DNA of 64,000 nucleotides, from positions 44,560-108,559 of the forward strand of contig CAJADF010000113.1 in the NCBI GenBank assembly GCA_903938485.1. Reading direction: 5' to 3'. Position 1 is the stretch's first letter; each line of letters begins with the position of its first letter. Source of the DNA: an uncultured Methylococcaceae bacterium (GTDB lineage Bacteria > Pseudomonadota > Gammaproteobacteria > Methylococcales > Methylomonadaceae). Below, piece by piece: positions 55,772 to 64,000 of this stretch. A model generated the notes under the pieces. The model was not told the origin of the DNA. It made no database searches and saw only the letters and a list, made by a program, of their open reading frames with translations. Made by a program: the position numbers and the translations under genes.

Positions 55772-58700
55772 CTACAACAACACCCGCTCAATACCGCCTT
55801 TAGAAGCGTGTTTAATATAGTTCTTTAGCCAATCTTTACCCAGCACATGTCTGGCAATTTCTACCACAATGTAATCGACTTCTAATTGCTCAACGTCATT
55901 ATCAAAACGTTTTAAACCTTGTACACAAGACGGACAAGAAGTGAGCATTTTTACGGGCCCTTCATAGCCTTCGGCTTTCATTTTGCTGGTATTCTTTTGC
56001 AATTCTGCGGCTTTGCTATAACGCACTTGTGTTGATATATCAGGTCTTGCTACAGCTAAAGTACCCGACTCTCCACAACAGCGCTCAGATTTAACCACCG
56101 TAGAACCGATTAAACCATTAACAGTCTTCATCGCATCTTGTTGCTTTAAAGGGCTATGACAAGGATCATGATACAAATACTGCGCACCATTAACACCTTC
56201 TAATTTAACGCCCTTCTCTAATAGATACTCATGAATATCAATCATGCGACAACCAGGGAAGATTTTCTCAAACTCATAATCGAGTAACTGATCTAAACAA
56301 GTACCGCAACTCACCACAACCGTTTTAATATCCAGATAATTTAAAGTATTTGCTACCCGATGAAACAAGACTCGGTTATCTGTGGTAATTTTTTGAGCCT
56401 TATCAAACTGACCAGCCGCTCGTTGTGGGTAACCACAACATAAATAACCCGGAGGCAAAACAGTTTGCACACCAATCTCATACAACATAGCTTGCGTCGC
56501 TAAACCCACTTGTGAGAACAAGCGTTCAGAACCACAGCCCGGAAAATAAAACACCGCTTCAGAATCTGCCCGAGTTTTAGAGGCATCTCGAATGATAGGG
56601 ACAATCTCATCACTCTCCACACCCAGCAAAGCTCTAGCCGTTTTAGACGGTACGTTATCTGGCATTTTACGATTAGTAAAATGTAAGACAAACTCTTGCA
56701 TCGCTGGTTTACCCGTTGATGAAGGTGGTTGAGCCAACTGCGCCCTACCCCAAGGCATTAATAAAAAGTTGCCGATGCGTTGTGCTTTATAAGCCCATTC
56801 AATCAAGAACTTTCGCATTATCTTAATGCTATTAGGACGACTGGTTGACAAGAAAGCGATCGCTGCCGTTTTAACCGGATTAAAACTTTGCTTACCCATT
56901 TTGCGCAATAAATTACGCATATTCATGGACACATCACCAAAATCGATATCCACTGGACACGGATTAAAACACTTATGACACACCGTACAATGGTCGCCTA
57001 CATCCTCAAACTCTTGCCAATGATTAATTGAAATCCCTCTACGAGTTTGCTCTTCATACAAAAACGCTTCAATCAATAAAGAGGTCGCCAGAATTTTATT
57101 TCGGGGTGAATACAATAGATTAGCGCGAGGTACATGCGTTGCACAAACCGGCTTACATTTACCACAACGTAAACAATCTTTAATAGAATCCGAAATAGCC
57201 CCAATATCACTTTGCTGCATAATGAGTGACTCATAACCCATCAAACTAAATGACGTGGTATAAGCCGCCCGCATATCCGCACCCGGCATTAACTTACCGC
57301 GATTAAAATGTCCTTTGGGATCAACTTCCGATTTATAGGCATGAAAACTGGCTAACTCTTGGGCAGACAAAAACTCATACTTGGTAATCCCAATACCATG
57401 TTCACCCGATATAACGCCGTCTAAGGATCTGGCTAACAGCATAATGCGTGCAACCGCCTCATTGGCCTCTTGCAACATCTCATAGTTATCAGAGTTAACT
57501 GGCAAATTAGTATGCACATTGCCGTCACCGGCATGCATATGCAAGGCAACAAACACCCGGCCACGCAATACTTCTTTATGAATAGCATTAACTTGTCTAA
57601 TCACCGGACGGAAATTATCCCCAACAAAAATAGCCTTGATACGCGGTAATAACTCTAACTTCCAAGACACCCGTAAAGAATGATCTTGTAAACGATGGAA
57701 TAAAGTGGGCTGATGAGTACGATTAGTTAACTCAGTCACACTAATACCGTAATCATTAAATAGCGCTTCTGCCTCGGGTAATGCTAAATCCAGATTATCG
57801 TATAACCACTGCCAGCGTTGACGCACTTGCGCTATAAACGCTAAAGCCTGCTCACGTCTATCACCAATTAACTCATTGGCATCGACACTATTCTCATAAA
57901 ATCGTAACGGCAAATCACCTTTAACAAAGTCTGTTAAGGCATCACACAAACGTAATTTATTGCGCAAAGATAATTCAATATTAATGCGCTCAATACCGTC
58001 ACAATAATCACCCATGCGCGGCAGAGGAATCACCACATCTTCATTAATCTTAAAGGCATTAGTGTGTTTGGCAATAGCCGCTGTACGGGCTCTATCTAAC
58101 CAAAAGTTTTTACGGGTTTCAGGGCTTACCGCAATAAAACCTTCCGCATTACGCGCATTACACAAGCGAACGACTTCTGAAGCCGCTAAGGCGACTTGCT
58201 TTTCATCATCCCCTACAATATCGCCAATCAGCACCATCTTAGGTAAACCATGGTTTTTAGCTTTACTGGCATATCCAACCGCTTTTACATAGCGCTCATC
58301 TAAATGCTCAAGACCCGCCAACATAACGCGACCCTCACCTGTTTTAGGTAAAGCCGCTAAATAATCTCTGATCTCTACAATAGCGGGAACCGCCTCACGC
58401 ACTTGTCCATAAAACTCTAAACAAAACGTGCGCACGGCAGGCGGCATTTGATGCAAAATCCATTTTGCCGAAGTGATAATACCGTCACAGCCTTCTTTTT
58501 GAATGCCTGGCAAACCGCCTAAAAACTTATCGGTTACATCCTTACCCAATTCACCCTTACGGAAATTGTCACCCGGAATAACTAACTCTTTTTCACTTAA
58601 TAATTTTGTGCCGTTTAAATCGTAACGTTTTAATAAGAAGCGGACCTGTTCTTGGTCATGAATCTTACCCAAATTATGGTTAATCCTAACCACTTCTAAC

Positions 58701-59683
58701 CAATAACCATCTGGCATAACCATTCGCCAAGACGCTAAATTATCTAAAGCTGTGCCCCACAATACCGCCTTTTTACCACCGGCATTCATAGCAATATTAC
58801 CGCCGATACACGAAGCATCCGCCGATGTTGGATCACAGGCAAACACTAACCCTGCGGCATCCGCCACATCCATCACTCGACGGGTTACTACACCCGCACC
58901 GGTATAAATGGTTGCATAGGTTTGCTCAACTTCTGGTAACACCGTAGTCGGTTCAATACGACCGATATCAATCAACTTTTCAGTATTAATGACTGCAGAA
59001 TTAAGCGTTAAAGGCACAGCGCCACCGGTATAACCCGTTCCGCCACCCCTAGGGATAATCGTCAGCCCCAATTTAATACAATCTCTAACTAAATGCCCAA
59101 TTTCGTCTTCTGTAGCCGGATACAACACCACAAACGGGTATTCAACCCGCCAATCAGTAGCATCAGTAACATGTGATACGCGCGCAAAACCATCAAAACA
59201 AATATTATCTTTACGCGTATGCTTGGATAATAAAGCTAAGGTTTTTTTTCTTAAATCATAAGTATGTTTAAAATGCGCTTCAAAATCATTCACTGCTTTT
59301 TGAGCAGATTTAATTAAATGCTCTACGCGTTGCGCACGATCAGGATGATTAGAATCATCAGCCGCATCTTTTTTATGCAATTGTTTAATACGATGACGCA
59401 AAGCATCTAATAATGATTTACGCCGTTTTGGATTATCTAATAAATCATCTTCAAGATACGGGTTACGTTGTACCGCCCAAATGTCACCCAACACTTCAAA
59501 CAACATTCTAGCGGAGCGACCGGTAACGCGTTCTTCACGGAGTGATTCTAAGATCAGCCAACTCTCTTCGCCTAATAAGCGAATGACAATTTCTCGATCA
59601 GAAAAAGAAGTATAGTTATAAGGAATTTCGCGTAACCGAGTGGGTGACGCATCAGAAAAATGAAGGGGATCAGTTAAATGCAC
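55772..59683 (-). CDS. Large FAD-linked oxidase / 4Fe-4S / CCG-domain oxidoreductase fusion (GlcD-GlpC-like)
   Basis: 1303 aa: FAD-binding PCMH segment ([17 protein letters not shown]), C-terminal FAD oxidase ([15 protein letters not shown]), ferredoxin-type cysteines ([33 protein letters not shown]), CCG motifs ([19 protein letters not shown]). Confidence 0.9.
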   Translation of the reverse strand: MHLTDPLHFSDASPTRLREIPYNYTSFSDREIVIRLLGEESWLILESLREERVTGRSARMLFEVLGDIWAVQRNPYLEDDLLDNPKRRKSLLDALRHRIKQLHKKDAADDSNHPDRAQRVEHLIKSAQKAVNDFEAHFKHTYDLRKKTLALLSKHTRKDNICFDGFARVSHVTDATDWRVEYPFVVLYPATEDEIGHLVRDCIKLGLTIIPRGGGTGYTGGAVPLTLNSAVINTEKLIDIGRIEPTTVLPEVEQTYATIYTGAGVVTRRVMDVADAAGLVFACDPTSADASCIGGNIAMNAGGKKAVLWGTALDNLASWRMVMPDGYWLEVVRINHNLGKIHDQEQVRFLLKRYDLNGTKLLSEKELVIPGDNFRKGELGKDVTDKFLGGLPGIQKEGCDGIITSAKWILHQMPPAVRTFCLEFYGQVREAVPAIVEIRDYLAALPKTGEGRVMLAGLEHLDERYVKAVGYASKAKNHGLPKMVLIGDIVGDDEKQVALAASEVVRLCNARNAEGFIAVSPETRKNFWLDRARTAAIAKHTNAFKINEDVVIPLPRMGDYCDGIERINIELSLRNKLRLCDALTDFVKGDLPLRFYENSVDANELIGDRREQALAFIAQVRQRWQWLYDNLDLALPEAEALFNDYGISVTELTNRTHQPTLFHRLQDHSLRVSWKLELLPRIKAIFVGDNFRPVIRQVNAIHKEVLRGRVFVALHMHAGDGNVHTNLPVNSDNYEMLQEANEAVARIMLLARSLDGVISGEHGIGITKYEFLSAQELASFHAYKSEVDPKGHFNRGKLMPGADMRAAYTTSFSLMGYESLIMQQSDIGAISDSIKDCLRCGKCKPVCATHVPRANLLYSPRNKILATSLLIEAFLYEEQTRRGISINHWQEFEDVGDHCTVCHKCFNPCPVDIDFGDVSMNMRNLLRKMGKQSFNPVKTAAIAFLSTSRPNSIKIMRKFLIEWAYKAQRIGNFLLMPWGRAQLAQPPSSTGKPAMQEFVLHFTNRKMPDNVPSKTARALLGVESDEIVPIIRDASKTRADSEAVFYFPGCGSERLFSQVGLATQAMLYEIGVQTVLPPGYLCCGYPQRAAGQFDKAQKITTDNRVLFHRVANTLNYLDIKTVVVSCGTCLDQLLDYEFEKIFPGCRMIDIHEYLLEKGVKLEGVNGAQYLYHDPCHSPLKQQDAMKTVNGLIGSTVVKSERCCGESGTLAVARPDISTQVRYSKAAELQKNTSKMKAEGYEGPVKMLTSCPSCVQGLKRFDNDVEQLEVDYIVVEIARHVLGKDWLKNYIKHASKGGIERVLL

Positions 59684-59771
59684 GAATAATCTGCTTAGCG
59701 TAAATTTATGTTACTGTTATTGTAACACCCAGCAACAGCCTCGAAAATATTAAAACTCCTAGGGTTTTAGC

Positions 59772-60026
59772 TTATTCAACCCCACTACAATAAGCATTAA
59801 ACGCTTCTGGAGTATTAGCAAAGCCTTTCTCGGCGGCTAATTCCCAAGACCGCTCACATTTATTTTGGCGTTTACACCATTGATAACCCGCTGATCCAAT
59901 ACAACCATGACTATCTCTATCATTGCCAACCAGCTTAGGTTCTAATGATTTTATTGATGCACAAGCCGTTACACCTAATAAAATAAACGCCCCAAGCAGC
60001 GCCTCAATTAAAATATTTTTTTTCAT
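59772..60026 (-). CDS. Small Cys-rich predicted lipoprotein
   Basis: MKKNILIEALLGAFILLGVTACASIK lipobox; 84 aa; conserved-looking GCIGSAGYQWCKRQNKCERSWE. Track start at 60077 is probably too long. Confidence 0.7.
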   Translation of the reverse strand: MKKNILIEALLGAFILLGVTACASIKSLEPKLVGNDRDSHGCIGSAGYQWCKRQNKCERSWELAAEKGFANTPEAFNAYCSGVE

Positions 60027-60036
60027 TGCATAGCCC

Positions 60037-60366
60037 TCACAAATCCTCAATAGCGGCTTTGGCATTACATTGCACAATAATCGCTGTTAACTGAGCTTGA
60101 TTTAATTGATGTTTAAGACCTTTAACGCCATCAAACACAAATTCTTGATAATCTTTTTTAGCAAAAGTAATAATCTGGCATTTTTTAAAAGGCTGATTCT
60201 CAAAAGGCATGTTTGCAACACTTAAATCTACCACCGGTGTTCCTTCTAAAGACGGTGCATAAATCATAAAATCACCTTTCATAGCCAGCACAGCTCTGTA
60301 TTGATTAGCCGTGGTTAAATATAAATAGTTGACCTCTACGTCTTTTGCTTTTATTTTCATGGTCAA
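60037..60366 (-). CDS. Hypothetical protein, 109 aa
   Basis: ORF with coherent composition, co-directional with and just upstream of the lipoprotein gene. Confidence 0.6.
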   Translation of the reverse strand: MTMKIKAKDVEVNYLYLTTANQYRAVLAMKGDFMIYAPSLEGTPVVDLSVANMPFENQPFKKCQIITFAKKDYQEFVFDGVKGLKHQLNQAQLTAIIVQCNAKAAIEDL

Positions 60367-60480
60367 TTAACTCAAAAAAACTTTTAAAAAATAATTATAC
60401 ACGTCACAACCTGTCGTTTCCTATTTCTAAAATAACAACCGTCGTAAATGACAACAACTATTTTTAAAGAGGAAACAAAA

Positions 60481-60633
60481 ATGGAAAACATTACCTTACC
60501 CAAACCTACCGCCGTTGAATATAAAAAACGCGATGACTATTATGCTTTATTCGACAAAAGCTTACCTAGCCAAGCAGAAGACCACGAATATCTTGAATTA
60601 TTAAACAATTTTGATTGGTCTGATGAAGACTAA
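60481..60633 (+). CDS. Hypothetical small acidic protein, 50 aa
   Basis: MENITLPKPTAVEYKKRDDYYALFDKSLPSQAEDHEYLELLNNFDWSDED, preceded by AAGAGGAAAC SD-like sequence; upstream of sbcD. Confidence 0.55.
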   Translation: MENITLPKPTAVEYKKRDDYYALFDKSLPSQAEDHEYLELLNNFDWSDED

Positions 60634-60703
60634 GAAAACTAAGATGGCTATATTGTTTATATAATGCAATAAAACCCCATTAACGACCTCACACGCTACC
60701 CCC

Positions 60704-61852
60704 ATGAAATTTTTACACACTTCTGACTGGCATATAGGGCGCCAATTTCACAATGTTTCATTACTTGATGATCAGCGCCATGTGCTTGCACAGATTGTGG
60801 CATACATAAGAAACGAGGCCGTTGATGCGGTCATAATAGCTGGCGATATTTACGACAGATCAGTGCCACCTGCAGCCGCAGTTAGTTTATTAGATGAAGT
60901 ATTAAATACCATTTGTACCGATTTAGCCGTACCCGTGCTATTAATCCCAGGCAACCATGATGGTGCAGAACGTTTACGCTTTGGCTCAAAGCAACTTAAG
61001 CAAGCCGGCCTACATATTATTGGCGACTTAAACCAAATTACCCAACCCGTTATTCTTAACAAAAACGGCCATGCAATAGCCTTTTACGGTATTCCTTATA
61101 ACGACCCTGAATCGGTGCGTAATCATTTTGAGGTTGATGTAACGAGTCATGACGAAGCCCACCAATACCTAGTTGAAAAAATCAATGCCGTAAAAAATGC
61201 GAATGTAATTAATGTACTTATCAGCCATTGCTTTATAGATGGTGCAGAAGCCTCAGAATCAGAAAGACCTTTATCTATTGGCGGGGCCGATAGAGTGAGT
61301 GTAGAACCCTTTAAAGCCTTTGATTACGTAGCACTAGGGCATTTACACAATCCACAACACAAAGGTGAAGCGCATATTCGCTATTCGGGGTCTATATTAA
61401 AGTATAGCTTTTCTGAACAACGCCAACAAAAGGGCGTCACGCTTGTTGAGATGGATGAGACAGGACTTAAATCAACAGAGCATTTACCTTTAAAACCCTT
61501 ACACGACATGCGAACCTTAGAAGGTGACTTAGAAAGTTTATTAAAACAGGGCGCAACAGATCCCAACAATCAAGATTATTTATTAATCCGCTTAACCGAC
61601 CAAAATGCCATTCTTGACCCCATGAGCAAGTTACGCCAAGTCTACGAAAATGTGCTGCACATAGAAAAAACTTGGCTACAAGACTCCGGAAACCTGCAAG
61701 TAAACCGTGACAAACTTAAACGGGGTGAACTGGACATGTTTCAGGATTTCTTTAAACAAGTATCAGGTCAAGATTTAACCCCAGAGCAACACACGGCCAT
61801 TACAAACATTATCACCTCAACCGTTAACTCTACAGAAGGTGGTTTAGCATGA
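60704..61852 (+). CDS. sbcD: Exonuclease SbcCD subunit D
   Basis: MKFLHTSDWHIGRQFHNVSLLDDQ, AGDIYDRSVPP, PGNHDGAERLRFGS, ALGHLHNPQ. Confidence 0.97.
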   Translation: MKFLHTSDWHIGRQFHNVSLLDDQRHVLAQIVAYIRNEAVDAVIIAGDIYDRSVPPAAAVSLLDEVLNTICTDLAVPVLLIPGNHDGAERLRFGSKQLKQAGLHIIGDLNQITQPVILNKNGHAIAFYGIPYNDPESVRNHFEVDVTSHDEAHQYLVEKINAVKNANVINVLISHCFIDGAEASESERPLSIGGADRVSVEPFKAFDYVALGHLHNPQHKGEAHIRYSGSILKYSFSEQRQQKGVTLVEMDETGLKSTEHLPLKPLHDMRTLEGDLESLLKQGATDPNNQDYLLIRLTDQNAILDPMSKLRQVYENVLHIEKTWLQDSGNLQVNRDKLKRGELDMFQDFFKQVSGQDLTPEQHTAITNIITSTVNSTEGGLA

Positions 61853-64000
61853 AACCATTACAACTTACCCTGCAAGCTTTTGGCCCCTTTGCAAAAACAG
61901 AACACATTGACTTTAGTACCTTAGGCAATAATCCTTTATTTTTAATTAATGGCCCGACTGGCGCGGGTAAAAGCTCAATTTTAGATGCCATATGCTTTGC
62001 TTTATACGGCCAAACGACAGGCGCAGAACGTGATGGCGCCCAAATGCGCTGTGATCATGCCGCCGCAAATTTACTAACAGAAGTCATTTTAGATTTTAGC
62101 TTAAACACAAAAACCTACCGTATTAGACGCATTCCTGCCCAAGAACGCCCAAGAGCTAGAGGCGAAGGTACAACCCTACAAACGCCAGAAGCACAACTTT
62201 GGTTATTAGATGGCTCTGCAGAAGGCGAACTACTAGTCGCAAAAAAAGTAAATGACGCTAGCGCTTACATATCAGACTTATTAGGGCTTAATGTTGAACA
62301 ATTTAGACAAGTCATCGTATTACCCCAAGGTAAGTTCCGTGACTTATTAATGGCTAATTCTGCGAATAGAGAAGAAATCTTTAGCCAGTTATTTCAAACC
62401 CATATATACAAACGCATCGAAAGGCAATTAAAAGACCAATCTGCAGAAATAAGACGCGCTGTAGCTGATAATAATCAACAGATCATAGGCATTCTACAAA
62501 CTGCAAACGTAAATTCAGAAGCCGACATGGATGCAGAAGCCTTACAACTAGCCCCCCAGTTACACCATGCTGCCGAACTTAAAAGCCAAGCGCAAGCAGC
62601 ACAAACTCAAGCAACCTTAGCCAAACAACACGCGGAAACATTACAAAAAAGCTTTGAAACTTTAAATCAAAAAGAAATAGAACTGGCTAAGCAATTTGAG
62701 TTACAGCCCGAAATATTAAACCAACAACAAAACTTAAATAACGCGATTCAAGCAGAAAGAATACAACCGCTGTATAAAAATCATCTAGAAAAAACCACGG
62801 CCTTAGCTGAGGTAACGCAACAAATTGAACAAGCAACACAGGCGATTACAACCACGACAACTGCCAAAACAACCGCCGAAAACTTATTAAATACAGCAAA
62901 AACAGCGGCCCTAAAAATTAATGACCTAAATACCCAGCACTTTTCTTTAACTCAATTTAAAGATCACGTTATACACCTTAACCAGGCCCGAACTAGCTTA
63001 ACCCATCAACAAGCAAAAGCCCTAAGCAGTCAGGCCAAACTAGATGCTGAATTAAGTCAGCAAACGCAAATTAACACATCGATTTTAGAGACAGAACAAC
63101 AAATTGCCTCGCTTTCTGCCGCCTTATTAGCCCTAGCCCCACAACAAATAGCCTTAGCAGAGCAACGTATAAAACTTGAACAGCGTACAACTTTACAAGC
63201 CTTACGCGAAACACAACTGACTTTAAATAATGCGCTGGGTTTGTCTAACACCCGTTTTAGCAATTTACAAAATGACTTTATTGAGCATCAATTACACAGC
63301 AAAAAAACCGAATTAGCATGGCATGCTGGGCAGGCCGCTTTATTAGCAGCGGAACTTAAAACCGGCGAACCTTGCTTAGTGTGTGGCAGTACCTCTCACC
63401 CTAACCCAGCTCATCTTGCAGATGACGCTACATTGGTTACCAAACAAGACCTTGATTTAAGCCGCGCGGCTGAAGAAAAATCACGTATAGCCATGCAAAA
63501 AGCAGAAGCAGATGTACAAGCACTAAATATAGAGTTGGCCACTAACCAAAGACAAATACAAGAACTAGAAACTACCTTACAAGCATTAGCCCAAGAAAGC
63601 TTAGAAAACATAGCACAGACCATAAAATCCACAGAAACAGCCGTTGAGCGATTATTACAATTACAACAAGACCACGCCAAGCTATTAATTAAATCCGCAG
63701 CGCTAAAGAATAGCTTAATACAGTTAAACAACACCCTTAATAGTCTACAAAGTGTAACCGATACCGATAAAGCCGATTTAATACAAGCCACCACTGTCGT
63801 TGCGCAATTAGAAAGCCAAGTACCAGAAACGTATCGAGATGCGGATAAATTAATCAATGAGCTGACAACTATTGAAGCTAACATTAAACAATTAAATCAG
63901 AATGTTACACATGCTCAGGAACAATTTGACCTGCACAGCTTAGGTTTAGAAGCCAAAACGGCCACTCTTAGCCAATTACAGATCCAAGCAAAGACCTTAC
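61849..64000 (+). CDS. sbcC: Exonuclease SbcCD subunit C, partial, runs off window end
   Basis: MKPLQLTLQAFGPFAKTEHIDFSTLGNNPLFLINGPTGAGKSSILDAICFALYG Walker A; Zn-hook CLVCGS; long coiled coil; ATGA overlap with sbcD. Confidence 0.96.
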   Translation, partial: MKPLQLTLQAFGPFAKTEHIDFSTLGNNPLFLINGPTGAGKSSILDAICFALYGQTTGAERDGAQMRCDHAAANLLTEVILDFSLNTKTYRIRRIPAQERPRARGEGTTLQTPEAQLWLLDGSAEGELLVAKKVNDASAYISDLLGLNVEQFRQVIVLPQGKFRDLLMANSANREEIFSQLFQTHIYKRIERQLKDQSAEIRRAVADNNQQIIGILQTANVNSEADMDAEALQLAPQLHHAAELKSQAQAAQTQATLAKQHAETLQKSFETLNQKEIELAKQFELQPEILNQQQNLNNAIQAERIQPLYKNHLEKTTALAEVTQQIEQATQAITTTTTAKTTAENLLNTAKTAALKINDLNTQHFSLTQFKDHVIHLNQARTSLTHQQAKALSSQAKLDAELSQQTQINTSILETEQQIASLSAALLALAPQQIALAEQRIKLEQRTTLQALRETQLTLNNALGLSNTRFSNLQNDFIEHQLHSKKTELAWHAGQAALLAAELKTGEPCLVCGSTSHPNPAHLADDATLVTKQDLDLSRAAEEKSRIAMQKAEADVQALNIELATNQRQIQELETTLQALAQESLENIAQTIKSTETAVERLLQLQQDHAKLLIKSAALKNSLIQLNNTLNSLQSVTDTDKADLIQATTVVAQLESQVPETYRDADKLINELTTIEANIKQLNQNVTHAQEQFDLHSLGLEAKTATLSQLQIQAKTL

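Overview
The window is AT-rich gammaproteobacterial chromosome and mostly conserved housekeeping DNA. Gene order and the VPLP-CTERM-type protein suggest a methylotroph/Methylococcales-like genome, but this is inference only. Recognisable blocks are: feoAB; a gyrA-serC-pheA-hisC-tyrA/aroA-cmk-rpsA-ihfB supraoperon; purA-hisZ-hflC-hflK-hflX-hfq; ygfZ-ctaA; tRNA-Leu-secG-tpiA-glmM-ftsH-rlmE/yhbY/greA-carB-carA; sufT-SDR-ubiG-lpxD; moaC/moaDE; HAD-dhaK/dhaL; coaD-ferredoxin-sugar transferase-VanZ; murU-amgK/lptD-surA; a VPLP-CTERM/RTX gene pair; a giant FAD/Fe-S oxidoreductase; and sbcDC. I see no CRISPR array, transposase, integrase, rRNA or known defence system. The most interesting unexplained locus is 24.09-25.02 kb. 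It holds at least four separate inverted repeats, including a 9+5 bp long-range stem, packed into about 210 nt directly upstream of an uncharacterised ORF, next to the 3' end of tRNA-Leu(GAG). Other leads are a possible carAB attenuator with a U-rich leader, a free-standing DeaD/CsdA C-terminal RNA-binding module without a helicase core, a fused tyrA-aroA gene with a preserved internal Shine-Dalgarno/ATG for aroA, and convergent overlapping dhaK/dhaL. All calls come from reading the sequence and the supplied ORF translations; no database search was run.
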